Assembly (NCBI RefSeq): GCF_040750475.1
Contig: NZ_JABJVY010000022.1
Location: 1-64,000, forward strand
DNA: 64,000 nt
Direction of reading: 5' to 3'
Source: Amorphus sp040750475
GTDB taxonomy: Bacteria; Pseudomonadota; Alphaproteobacteria; Rhizobiales; Amorphaceae
The translations under genes and the position numbers were made by a program. The notes under the pieces are model-generated. The model had not been told where the DNA came from. It saw only the letters and a list, made by a program, of their open reading frames with translations, and made no database searches. Below, piece after piece: positions 16,359 through 25,169 of the stretch (positions within the stretch are counted from its first letter, which is position 1; every line of letters begins with the position of its first letter).

Positions 16359-17329
16359 TGTCGTCCGGTCGAAGGGAAAAGCTGGTCCCGCCCGAGGCGC
16401 TGGGGGACCTGATCGCGGCATGGTTGGGCGACGCCGATCTGCTGGCCTTGGGCGGCTTATTCAAGCAGGGACGTCCCTGCGCCCTGGTGCGCGAGGTAAT
16501 CCGTGGCGGCCGGCGGGATTTGAAGCTCGTCTCCTCGCCTGGATCCGGGTTCGACGTGGATGTCCTGATCGCGGCCGATTGCGTGGCGGAAACCTTCCTT
16601 CCGGCGGTTACGCTGGAAACCAGAATGTGCCCCGCCTTTCGCGGCGCGGTGGAGGCGGGCACGGTGCGCGCCCATTGCGTCGACGCGCTGTCCGTCGTGG
16701 GCGGTTTGATGGCCGCCGCCCATGGCGTGCCCTTCCAGCCGGTGGTCGCCTGGAAAGGATCGGACGTGCCGCGGAACAACCCGCTCGCGGCCGAGATCAC
16801 CTGTCCCTTCACCGGCGAGGCTCTGTTCGCGACCCGCGCGATCCGTCCGAAGCTCGCCCTGCTGCATGCCCAGGAAGGCGATCGATACGGTAATATCCGC
16901 CATCTCTCGACGATGACCTATGCCGACCAGATGATGGCGCGGGCGTCCGAACGCGTGATCGTCAGCGTCGACCGACTGGTCTCGACGGAGGATATCGTCG
17001 CCCGCTCGCGGGAAACGACGATCCCCTGCATCTATGTCGATGCGGTGGTCGAGATGCCCTATGGCGCGCATCCGACAGGGAGCTTCCCGCTCTACAGCAT
17101 CGACGAGGCCCATATCGAGACCTATGCCGACGTGGCCGAGGCCGCGCGCCGGGCCCGGCGCGATGGCGGGCCGGAATCCGGGCGGGACGGTAGCGGGGGA
17201 GCGGGCTATGGCCTCGCCGACTATCTGAACCGCGTCGTCCATGTGCCCGCGACGCAAGCCGACTATCTCGAGGCGATCGGCGGCGAGGAGCATCTCACGG
17301 CGTTGGAGCGGGAGGCCGCGAGCCTATGA
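16358..17329 (+). CDS. CoA transferase, subunit A (glutaconate CoA-transferase type)
   Basis: This encodes 323 residues. The ATG overlaps the preceding TGA, with GAGGAGGGG just upstream. Features are 'LLALGGLFKQGRPCALVREVIRGGRRDLKLVSSPGSGFDVDVLIAADCV' in the N-terminal half and 'HAQEGDRYGNI' in the middle, as in class I CoA-transferase alpha subunits of the GctA type. With subunit B it should move CoA between acyl groups, for example from acetyl- or succinyl-CoA to the pathway acid. It is translationally coupled on both sides. The substrate is unknown. Confidence 0.85.
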   Translation: MSSGRREKLVPPEALGDLIAAWLGDADLLALGGLFKQGRPCALVREVIRGGRRDLKLVSSPGSGFDVDVLIAADCVAETFLPAVTLETRMCPAFRGAVEAGTVRAHCVDALSVVGGLMAAAHGVPFQPVVAWKGSDVPRNNPLAAEITCPFTGEALFATRAIRPKLALLHAQEGDRYGNIRHLSTMTYADQMMARASERVIVSVDRLVSTEDIVARSRETTIPCIYVDAVVEMPYGAHPTGSFPLYSIDEAHIETYADVAEAARRARRDGGPESGRDGSGGAGYGLADYLNRVVHVPATQADYLEAIGGEEHLTALEREAASL

Positions 17330-18093
17330 CCGATACAAGCTGTACCCCGGCGGAACTTCAGGCCTTCGTCCTCTCCCGCGAACTCAAGGACGGGGAGATG
17401 GGGGCCGCCGGCGCGTCCGCCGCGATTCCGATGGCGGCCATCATGCTCGCCCGGCACATGCACGCACCGAACATCCAGATCGCGGGCGAGATGTTCGTCA
17501 ATCCCCGGCCGAGGCAGCTCTGGGACTCGATGCTCGACGACCGCGCGCTCGGCGCCTGCGAGGGGGCGGAGACCTTCCTGGAACTGTTCGGCCATTCGCA
17601 TCGCGGATTGGATTTCTTCTTCCACAACGGCATGCAGATCGACCGCTTCGGCAATATCAATCTGCATTTCATCGGTGGGACGATCGACCGCCCGCGCATG
17701 CGCGGCCCCGGCGCGGCGAATATCTCCTATGCCGGGACTTCGCGGCGGTTCTATATCTGCACGCACGCGCATTCGCCGCGAAGCTTCGTTCCCCGAGTCG
17801 ATTTCATCACCTCGCCCGGCTATCTCGACGGACCGGATAGCTTCCAAGCGGCTGGCCTGAAGGGCGGGCCCGCCCTGTGCGTGACGCCCCTTGCGGTCAT
17901 GGATTTCGATCCGGACAGCCTGACCATGCGCCTGAAGTCGGTCCATCCGTGGGGTTCGGTGGAGGAGGTCGTCGCCAAGACCGGCTTCGCGCTCGGCCTG
18001 CCCGACCGCGTGCCCGACACCGATCTGCCGGATGCCGAAACGCTCGATCTTCTCCGCCGGAAGGTGGACACGGCCGGCATACTGCGCCATTGA
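17326..18093 (+). CDS. CoA transferase, subunit B (glutaconate CoA-transferase type)
   Basis: This encodes 255 residues and starts at an ATGA overlap with subunit A. 'GAAGASAAIPMAAIMLARHMHAPNIQIAGEM' in pieces and 'GMQIDRFGNINLHFIG' match the beta subunit of class I CoA transferases. The catalytic glutamate is expected in the N-terminal third; the Glu in 'AGEMFVNP' (about residue 52) is the likely one. It is the last gene of the operon, and the convergent iclR gene ends 37 bases after it. Confidence 0.85.
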   Translation: MTDTSCTPAELQAFVLSRELKDGEMGAAGASAAIPMAAIMLARHMHAPNIQIAGEMFVNPRPRQLWDSMLDDRALGACEGAETFLELFGHSHRGLDFFFHNGMQIDRFGNINLHFIGGTIDRPRMRGPGAANISYAGTSRRFYICTHAHSPRSFVPRVDFITSPGYLDGPDSFQAAGLKGGPALCVTPLAVMDFDPDSLTMRLKSVHPWGSVEEVVAKTGFALGLPDRVPDTDLPDAETLDLLRRKVDTAGILRH

Positions 18094-18129
18094 CCGGACG
18101 CGCCCGGGGTAGGTCGGACGGCGGTCGGC

Positions 18130-19041
18130 TCAGGGCGTGTTCGCTTCGTCGCGAAAATCGCCATCCTGGAGATGCCGCTCGATCTCCCGCGTCATGTCGA
18201 CCAGCCGCTGGCCGATCTCCCGTTGCCGGGTGGCGTTCAGGTGGCGGGCCGGCGCTCCGCAGGCGAGCGCGTAGACCGGCGAGCCCCCCGGAAAGACCAA
18301 CGGCGCCGCGACGCCGTTGATGTCGGTGAACCAGCTTGACTGGGCGGTGGTATAGCCCTGCGCCGCGACCTCCCGGCGGCCGGTCTCGATATTGGCCTTG
18401 ATCTCCTCCCAATGCTTGGCGTGGCGTTCGCGCAGCAGGGTGTAGAGGTAGTTCAACTCGGCTTCCGGCAGGGGGGCGATCAATGCGTGGCCGGTCGCCG
18501 TTCCGGCGAGCGGAATGCGGGAGCCGACCTCGAGGCGGAGCGTCATCAGCGTCTTCGTGCTGTGCGTGACTTCCAGTTCGATGACGTCGAGCTGGTCGCG
18601 CGCGGCGAGCGAGGCGTGAACGTTGAAGGTGTCCGCCAGTTCGCTCAGATAGGGTCGGACCAGATCGCCCAGGCTGAAAGGTTCGCGCGCGGCGAAGCCG
18701 AGGCCGAGGATCGAGGTGCCGAGGCGATACTGCCGCCGTCGCGTCGAATAATGCAGATAGCCGAGCGACTTCAGGGTCTGAAGCAGACGGGACGTCGTCG
18801 GCTTCGGCAGATCGACCCGCTCCGCCACCTCCATCCCGTTCATCCAGACCTGTTCGGAGGCCCCGAACGCCTCCAGCACGAGGAGCCCGCGGCCGAGCGT
18901 GTTCACGAAGTCGCGGTCCTTGGCGACGATCCCGCTTTGGCGGCGGCGGCGCACGCGTCGGCGCGGCGGCTCGTCCTCGCCGTCGGCTTCGGGCGTGCGC
19001 CCATTGCTCGATTGGTCGGTCCTGTCCGCCTTCATCGTCAT
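18130..19041 (-). CDS. IclR-family regulator 1
   Basis: This encodes 303 residues from an ATG that overlaps the stop of the second iclR gene (ATGA). A basic low-complexity N-terminus (PPRRRVRRRRQSG) precedes the winged helix-turn-helix ('LLVLEAFG', 'VAERVDLPKPTTSRLLQTLKSLGYL'). The ligand-binding IclR domain follows ('GTSILGLGFAARE', 'SRIPLAGTATGHALIAPL'). The usual repressor or activator role toward the catabolic genes is inferred from position. The Arg-rich extension is unusual for the family. Confidence 0.9.
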   Translation of the reverse strand: MTMKADRTDQSSNGRTPEADGEDEPPRRRVRRRRQSGIVAKDRDFVNTLGRGLLVLEAFGASEQVWMNGMEVAERVDLPKPTTSRLLQTLKSLGYLHYSTRRRQYRLGTSILGLGFAAREPFSLGDLVRPYLSELADTFNVHASLAARDQLDVIELEVTHSTKTLMTLRLEVGSRIPLAGTATGHALIAPLPEAELNYLYTLLRERHAKHWEEIKANIETGRREVAAQGYTTAQSSWFTDINGVAAPLVFPGGSPVYALACGAPARHLNATRQREIGQRLVDMTREIERHLQDGDFRDEANTP

Positions 19042-19847
19042 TCGTTCCAGAAGGTGGCGCCGACTTGATCCATGCGGCGGCTGATTTCGCTTGACAATGT
19101 TAGCAACTCCGGCCCCAGGGTCTCGTGGAACTTCGTGCGATCCATGCCCAGACGCCGCGCGCCGCAATTCAGCGCCAGGATCGTATGGCCCTGGTCGAGC
19201 CAGACGGGCGCGCCGACAGCGAAGATATCCCGCCGCCACGAGCCGAAGGAGACGGAGAAGCCGCGTTCCTCGACGGCCGCGAGTTCGGCGCGGAGCTCGG
19301 CCTCGACACTGTCCGCGTTCTCGCCGGCCTCCGACCTTATGGCGTCGATGCATTCCTGGCGGCGTTCGTCGTCGAGCGCCCAGAGATAGGCCCGCCCTAT
19401 CGCCGTCCTGGCCATCGGCACGAGATAGCCGACGCGCAGCCGCATCGTCACCGTCTCCGGGCCGGAGCAATAGTGGAGATAGATCATGCGGGTGCCATCG
19501 CCGATGCCGAGCGCGACCGACATCTCATGCTTGTCGGCAAGGGCCTGCATCAACGGTTCCGCCACACGGCGCACCGGCAGGCTGCGCAACAGCGCATACC
19601 CCAGATGCGTAACCTTGTCGCCCAGATGATACTGTCCGTGCGGGCCGACCTGTCGCAGGTAACCCATCTGCGCCAGCGTATAGGACAACCGCGCGACGGT
19701 CGCCTTGGCGAGACCGGTCCGGGTCGCGATCTCCTTGTTACCGAGCGGCGCGTCGATCGCATGGAAGGCGCGCAGAATCGCCAACCCGCGCGTCAGCGAG
19801 ACCACCTCCGTCGGTTCGGACGTCTCCTTGGCACTCGCTGGCGGCAT
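19038..19847 (-). CDS. IclR-family regulator 2
   Basis: This encodes 269 residues. The helix-turn-helix is 'LGNKEIATRTGLAKATVARLSYTLAQMGYL' (about 35-64). The effector domain follows, with 'MTMR LRVGYLVPMARTAIGRAYL' in the usual place. It is distinct from its neighbour, so the island carries two paralogous regulators in one operon, perhaps answering to different intermediates or forming heteromers. It follows the enoyl-CoA hydratase gene by 35 bases, which may place both regulators under the promoter at about 20.7 kb. Confidence 0.9.
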   Translation of the reverse strand: MPPASAKETSEPTEVVSLTRGLAILRAFHAIDAPLGNKEIATRTGLAKATVARLSYTLAQMGYLRQVGPHGQYHLGDKVTHLGYALLRSLPVRRVAEPLMQALADKHEMSVALGIGDGTRMIYLHYCSGPETVTMRLRVGYLVPMARTAIGRAYLWALDDERRQECIDAIRSEAGENADSVEAELRAELAAVEERGFSVSFGSWRRDIFAVGAPVWLDQGHTILALNCGARRLGMDRTKFHETLGPELLTLSSEISRRMDQVGATFWNE

Positions 19848-19882
19848 GTCGGGATATCCTCGATGGACGGTCCGGTCGATTG

Positions 19883-20668
19883 TTATCGGCCTTTCCAGAC
19901 CGGCGGGCGCTTCTCGGCGAAGGCGCGGGGCCCCTCCCGCGCATCCTCGCTCGCATAGACAGGTTCGTATATCTGTTGTGCGTGTTCAAGGCCGGCCGCG
20001 CAACCAACATCCATCGTCTTCAGGATCGATTGCTTGCCGGCCATGACGGAAAGAGGGGCGTTGTCGCGGATGGTTTCCGCGAGGGCGCGGGCGCGGGCAT
20101 GGACCGCCGCCAGGTCCGGCTCGACATGATTGACAAAGCCCAGCGCGTGAAGCCGCTCGATCGGTTGAAGGTCGCCAGTCAGGACCATTTCCATCAGCAT
20201 CGGCTGGGGCAGTTGCCACAATAGCGGCATGGCCCAGGGCGAGCCCCGCCCCCGTTTCGTCTCCGTGATTCCGCCACGGGTTCCGGCCAACCCGACGCGA
20301 ATGTCGGCGTTGAGGGAGAGCATGAAGCCCCCGGCCGCGAAATGGCCGGTCATGGCGGCGATGATCGGCACGCGAACCGCCCGCATGCGCTGGTGGAAAG
20401 GGTCGCGCAGCAGGGTGAGAACGTCCACGCCGCGCGATTGACGCAGTTCGCTCGCCTCCTTCAGATCCATGCCCGCGCAGAAGGTCCCGCAGGCGGCCGC
20501 CGTCAGGATCACCACGCGGATGTCGTCGCGCGAGTCGACCGTTTCCCACAGATCGTCGAGCCGCTCGGCTGCGGCGACGGACAGGGCGTTGCGCCGTTCC
20601 GGCCGGTTCAGAGTTATCTCCGCGATGCCGTCCGCTACGTCGAACAGGACGATCTCGTCCGCTTCCAT
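19883..20668 (-). CDS. Enoyl-CoA hydratase/isomerase 1
   Basis: This encodes 261 residues from the ATG at 20668, which has GGAG 8 bases upstream. The crotonase fold is clear: 'VADGIAEITLNRPERRNALS', 'GTFCAGMDLKEAS' (oxyanion-hole region), 'MTGHFAAGGFMLSLNADIRVG', then 'EKRPPVWKGR' at the end. Of the two catalytic Glu positions of hydratases, one is conserved in 'GGITETKRGRGSPW', but the loop 'FAAGGFML' differs. It may therefore be a hydratase, isomerase or lyase of the superfamily. It is about as close to the second hydratase of the island as a paralogue would be. Confidence 0.85.
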   Translation of the reverse strand: MEADEIVLFDVADGIAEITLNRPERRNALSVAAAERLDDLWETVDSRDDIRVVILTAAACGTFCAGMDLKEASELRQSRGVDVLTLLRDPFHQRMRAVRVPIIAAMTGHFAAGGFMLSLNADIRVGLAGTRGGITETKRGRGSPWAMPLLWQLPQPMLMEMVLTGDLQPIERLHALGFVNHVEPDLAAVHARARALAETIRDNAPLSVMAGKQSILKTMDVGCAAGLEHAQQIYEPVYASEDAREGPRAFAEKRPPVWKGR

Positions 20669-20743
20669 GCGATCCACTCCCTATCGGAACACTGGGTCTT
20701 CTTGTCGGTGGGGAGAGTAGCAGTCATCGATGAAAGTTCACAA

Positions 20744-20763
20744 TGCGGAATTCTATTCCAAAA
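20744..20763. promoter_or_regulatory. IclR-type operator candidate, site B
   Basis: TGCGGAATTCTATTCCAAAA holds the perfect dyad GGAAT-TCT-ATTCC. It lies between the divergent hydratase/iclR operon and the TRAP transporter operon. It shares TGCGGAA-N5-TTCC-N-AAA with site C at 27742. Confidence 0.55.
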
Positions 20764-20967
20764 AATGCTTGAGTCTCGCCATTGGCTCATGCAATGGTTC
20801 CAACGCTGGAAAACACTGTACGTCGCGTTTCCGTGCCGTCCGTTGCGGATGATTTGGGCGGATGATCGGGATTGAGGACGCGAACACGGGTGTCGGGCGT
20901 CTCGCGGCGTCCGATACGAACAAGACAGCCAAGCAATCGATTGCGATCAGCTACGGGAGGAAAACAG

Positions 20968-21927
20968 GTGTTCAAGAAACTAGGTTATACAATCTCCGGG
21001 GCGGCGCTTCTGCTCGCGGCCGGCATGTTCAACGTGGCCAACGCGGAGTCGAAGACGCTGGCGCTCGGGTCCACGAATGCCACGTCCAGCCACTATCAAA
21101 TCGCCGTCGCCATGGCCCAGGCGATCGAGGCCAACAATGACGGCACGACCGTTTCGGTGGTCGAGACCGGGGCCAGCGTCGACAATGTGCGCCGCCTGAC
21201 CCGCGGCGAAATCGATCTCGGCCTGGTCGCGGGCGACGTCTTCGTTCAGGCGCGCAACGGGCTGGGCCAATTCGAGGGCAAGGCGGTTGACGATCTCGTC
21301 GCGCTTTACCCCTATTCGGATTCGGTCATCAACGTCGCGGTGCGCGAGGATTCGGGCATTACGATGCTGTCCGAACTCGACGGCGAGGCGTTCGCGCCGG
21401 GCATTCGCGGCAGTGGCGGCGAATTGCTGATGACGCAGAGCCTGGAGCTCTTCGGGGTGCAGCCCGAATATATCTACGGCACGATCACCGATGCGATCGA
21501 GGCGGTCCGGAACAAGCAGATCGTCGGCTACAGCAAGTACGCCGCCGCCAACCGGGTCGACGCCACGCTTCAGGAACTTCTGACCTCGGTGGACATGCGT
21601 ATCCTCGGCTTTTCTCCGGATGAGCAGAAGATGGTGAAGGAGAACATCCCCGGAGTCGGCTTCACGACCCTGCCGGCCGACTTCATCGAGGGGAACCCGG
21701 AGGTCGTGACCCCGTCCGTGCCGATCCTCTATGCGACCCGTCTCTCCCTGATGGACGAAGACACCGCACGTAAGATTGCCCAGGCGATCGATCAGAAGAA
21801 GCAAATCCTGATTGACGTGTGGCCGCAGCTCAAGGACTACGACTTCCGTCAGTCGATCCTGTCGACCCGCGATATCGGCATTGCCGTCCATCCGGGCGCG
21901 ATGTCCTATTGGGAAGCCGCACAGTAA
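20968..21927 (+). CDS. TAXI-type TRAP transporter solute-binding protein
   Basis: This encodes 319 residues from a GTG 7 bases after GGGAGG. A Sec signal peptide (YTISGAALLLAAGMFNVANA) is followed by 'LALGSTNATSSHYQIAVAMAQAI', the TAXI-family opening. Further conserved text is 'GASVDNVRRLTRGEIDLGLV' and 'GIRGSGGELLMTQSLELFGV'. TAXI proteins capture organic acids in the periplasm and hand them to a fused TRAP permease, here the next gene. The ligand is presumably the acid degraded by the island. Confidence 0.92.
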   Translation: MFKKLGYTISGAALLLAAGMFNVANAESKTLALGSTNATSSHYQIAVAMAQAIEANNDGTTVSVVETGASVDNVRRLTRGEIDLGLVAGDVFVQARNGLGQFEGKAVDDLVALYPYSDSVINVAVREDSGITMLSELDGEAFAPGIRGSGGELLMTQSLELFGVQPEYIYGTITDAIEAVRNKQIVGYSKYAAANRVDATLQELLTSVDMRILGFSPDEQKMVKENIPGVGFTTLPADFIEGNPEVVTPSVPILYATRLSLMDEDTARKIAQAIDQKKQILIDVWPQLKDYDFRQSILSTRDIGIAVHPGAMSYWEAAQ

Positions 21928-22040
21928 GCGTGCCCGATCGTCGATGTGCCCGCCGCCCGGCCGTTATGCAAAGGCCGGGTGGCGGATCATCGCATCCTAC
22001 CGCGTCGTTCCGCGAACAAGCATAGTGCAAGGGTACCGAC

Positions 22041-24011
22041 ATGGCGGAGAACCTGCCTGAGCGTCGTCTCCATTCCGGCATCGACCGCGTGCTTCGAGTC
22101 ATCCTTGTCGCATACGCCGTCTTTCAGATTTACACCGCCTTCTTCGGCTCCCTGGAGCCTTTGATCCAGCGCGGTATCTTCCTGGGGCTCGGCCTCGGGT
22201 CGATCTTCCTGATCATCAGGCTGCGCGCCGGGGGCGGAAAACACCCGCTGCTCGCGGATCTCGCCAGTATCATGCTGGCGCTCGCCGGCTATTACGTATG
22301 TTTCCATGTCGCGTTCAGCGCCACGCGCCTTTCCGACTTCATGGTCGATCTGACCTGGTCGGACCGACTTCTCGGCATGGCGGCCGTCGTGATCGTGCTG
22401 GAGGCCGCGCGTCGCACGATCGGCTGGTTCCTGCCGCTGCTCGCCCTGCTCGGCATCGGCTATTATCTGTTCGGTCATCAGTTGATCGATGGAACGTGGC
22501 AGCCGCCGCCGGTCTCGCTGCTCACCTTCATCGAAACGTACTACGCCTCGACCGAGACCATTTTCGGCTACATGGTCGATATGGGCACGCGGGTGATCGC
22601 GATCTTCATCATCCTCGGTGCGTTGCTGCTCAGTACCGGCGCGACGGAGATCTTCATCAAGCTCGCGACCATCATCGCCGGGCGCAGCTATGGCGGTCAG
22701 GCCAAGGTCTGCACCGTGTCCTCGGCGCTGTTCGGCACGGTCACGGGCTCCGCCGTCGCGAATGTCATGGCCATGGGCCCGGTCACCATCCCGACCATGC
22801 GCCGCGCGGGCTATCGCGGCAGTTTCGCCGCCGCGATCGAGGCCGTCTCCTCCGCCGGGGGGCAGATCATGCCGCCGATCATGGGCGCAGGCGCCTTCAT
22901 CATGGCCGAGATCCTGAACATCCCCTATTCCCAGGTCATGACGGCCGCCATAATTCCGGCGCTGCTCTATTTCACCGTGCTGTGGTTCAGCGTCGGGATG
23001 AGCGCGCGGCGCCTCGACATCCGCCCGCTGGCGGCGAGCGAGATGCCCCATTGGCGCGAGCTGGTCGATCCCTATACCGCGCTGCCGATGTATCTGCCGG
23101 TCGTCAGCCTGATCGCCCTGCTGGCGATGGACTACACACCGACGCTTTCCGGGTCGGTCGCGGTCTTCGTGCTGTTGGGGACCTTGCTGGTCGTCCGGTC
23201 CGTGCGGTGTCTGCTCGAGGAAGGGCCGCGCGGCTTGATCGGAACCTACCGGACGCTTCTCGGCGAAATCCTGGAAGGGCTTTACAGCGGCGGCAAGGCG
23301 ATCGCCATGGTGGCCGTCCTTTTGGCCTGCGCCGCGATCGTCGTCAAAGTGCTGACGGCTACCGGCGCGGGCGTGAAGATCTCCGGCTTCATCCTATCGC
23401 TGTCGGACGAGAATCTGGTGTTGGTGCTGATCCTGACGGCGGTGCTGGCGATTCTGCTGGGCATGGACGTGCCGACCACGGCTTCCTACATCCTGGCCTC
23501 GGCGGTCGCGGGTCCGATCCTGATCAATATGGGGATCGAGCCGCTGAACGCACACCTCTTCATCTTCTACTTCGCGATCATGTCCGCAATAACGCCACCG
23601 GTCTGCGCCAGCGTCTACGCGGCGGCGACGATCGCGGGCGAGAACTTCTGGAAGGTCGCGGGGCATGCGGTCGTGATGGCGATCGCGCTCTATCTGGTCC
23701 CCTTCCTCTTCATCTTCCGCACGGGCGTCCTGATGGAAGGGACGGCGTTCGACGTGATCTACGATACCACCGCGACCGGCCTGGCCGTGGTGTCGATCAC
23801 CTGCGCTTCGGCGGGCTATCTTCTCGGCCGGATGACATGGCCGATGCGCGTCATACTCTATGTCGGCGGCGGTATGCTGTTCTACCCGGCGATCTGGACC
23901 GATACGGCCGGTCTCATCGTCTTCGCGGCCGTCGCCGCGATGAGTTGGTTGCACGGATCGGCGGCGCGGCACGCCGAAGCCGCAGTCGACGCCAAAGAGG
24001 ACGCGCGATAG
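22041..24011 (+). CDS. TRAP transporter fused permease (DctQM-type, TAXI partner)
   Basis: This encodes 656 residues with about 16-18 predicted membrane helices. Small (Q) and large (M) TRAP subunits are fused in one chain, as usual for TAXI systems. Large-subunit signatures include 'GAKVCTVSSALFGTVTGSAVANVMAMGPVTIP'-like text (here GGQAKVCTVSSALFG...), 'SSAGGQIMPPIMGAGAF', and 'GMDVPTTASYILASAVAGP'. It imports the substrate with a sodium ion or proton gradient. It follows the binding protein by 113 bases in the same operon. Confidence 0.92.
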   Translation: MAENLPERRLHSGIDRVLRVILVAYAVFQIYTAFFGSLEPLIQRGIFLGLGLGSIFLIIRLRAGGGKHPLLADLASIMLALAGYYVCFHVAFSATRLSDFMVDLTWSDRLLGMAAVVIVLEAARRTIGWFLPLLALLGIGYYLFGHQLIDGTWQPPPVSLLTFIETYYASTETIFGYMVDMGTRVIAIFIILGALLLSTGATEIFIKLATIIAGRSYGGQAKVCTVSSALFGTVTGSAVANVMAMGPVTIPTMRRAGYRGSFAAAIEAVSSAGGQIMPPIMGAGAFIMAEILNIPYSQVMTAAIIPALLYFTVLWFSVGMSARRLDIRPLAASEMPHWRELVDPYTALPMYLPVVSLIALLAMDYTPTLSGSVAVFVLLGTLLVVRSVRCLLEEGPRGLIGTYRTLLGEILEGLYSGGKAIAMVAVLLACAAIVVKVLTATGAGVKISGFILSLSDENLVLVLILTAVLAILLGMDVPTTASYILASAVAGPILINMGIEPLNAHLFIFYFAIMSAITPPVCASVYAAATIAGENFWKVAGHAVVMAIALYLVPFLFIFRTGVLMEGTAFDVIYDTTATGLAVVSITCASAGYLLGRMTWPMRVILYVGGGMLFYPAIWTDTAGLIVFAAVAAMSWLHGSAARHAEAAVDAKEDAR

Positions 24012-24058
24012 CGTGCGGCGGGTTCGCGGCCAGTGCCCCTAGATGGGCTCGGATGGGG

Positions 24059-25169
24059 TCAGCCCCGGGTGTGCGTGGCGCGTTCCCGGCGGGCGAGCCA
24101 CCAGCCGAAGGGCTTCGGCCAGAGCGAATAGCCCGCCGTTCCCTTCAGTGCCGTGGCGGCGTTGTTCGCCCAGTTCGGGTTGACCAGCATCTACCGGCCG
24201 ATCGCGACCAGGTCGGCGTGGCCGTCACGGAAGATGGCCTCGGCCTGACGTGGGTCGGTGATCGGGCCCACCGCCATGGTCGGAATCGGCACGGCCTCGC
24301 GCACTCTCTCGGCGAAGGGCACCTGGAAGCCACGGGCCCGGGGCACGACCATCTCCTTCCGGGGATGGGCATTCCGCCGGAGGAGCAGTCGATCAGATCG
24401 ACGCCCGCCGACTTCAAATGCCGCGCGAGATGCTCCGACTCTTCGATCGTCCAGCCGATATCGATCCCGTCGACGGCGGATATCTGGCAAGCGAGCGGCT
24501 TATGCTTCGGCCAGGCGGTTCGCACGGCCTCGACCACCGCCAGGGGAAAACGCAGACGGTTGTCGAGGTCCCCGCCATGAGCGTCCGTCCGGCCGTTGGA
24601 GAGCGGCGACAGGAAGCTGTGCAGCAGATAGCCGTGCGCCATGTGGATCTCGACCATGTCGACTCCGGGCGCGGTCGGCGCGGCGCGCCGCGTCCCGGTA
24701 GGCGTCTATCACGCGCGCGCTACCCGCCTCGTCCAGCGGTGTCGGCGCATGCCCGCCGGTGCTCGCCGGGCGTTCGTCCGGCCCGTGCACGATCTGCCCG
24801 GGCGCGAGCGGCACGGGCCCGAACCCTTCCCAAGGCGGGGCCGTGGCCGCCTTTCGCCCGGCATGCTGAATGCAGACCGACCGCCGCGCCGCCGTCGTGG
24901 ACGCTCTCCACCAGGGCGGCAAAGGCCGCTTCCTGGCCGTCGTTCCACAGGCCCAGGTCGAGGGCGGTGGAACGTCCGTCGGGTGTGACGGCCGTCGCCT
25001 CCACCATCACCAAAGCCGCCCCGCCGACGGCGAAGCGGCTCAGATGAGCCCGATGCCAGGGGCCGGCCAGCGCGTCCGGCGCGGAATATGTCTGCATCGG
25101 CGAGACGGCGATTCGGTTGCGCAATGTCAGGTCGCGCAGCCGGAACGGCTCAAACAGGGCGGGCGTCAT
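24059..25169 (-). pseudogene. Old Yellow Enzyme-type ene-reductase, decayed
   Basis: Pieces in three frames together make a NADH:flavin oxidoreductase. They are 'MTPALFEPFRLRDLTLRNRIAVSPMQTYSA', then 'QHAGRKAATAPPWEGFGPVPLAPGQ', 'VEIHMAHGYLLHSFLSPLSNGR', 'ISAVDGIDIGWTIEESEHLARHL', and 'MVVPRARGFQVPFAERVREAVPIP...ITDPRQAEAIF'. Frameshifts occur near 24875, 24680 and 24360. A TAG at 24191 replaces the codon after 'LVAIGR'. The start overlaps the stop of the acyl-CoA dehydrogenase gene, so it was once the last gene of that operon. Its loss suggests the enoyl reduction step is dispensable or supplied elsewhere. Confidence 0.82.

Noticed and set aside
22298..24580. A 760-codon plus-strand frame across the TRAP permease
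   Set aside because: It is out of frame with the clear permease and reads as Arg/Gly-rich nonsense.
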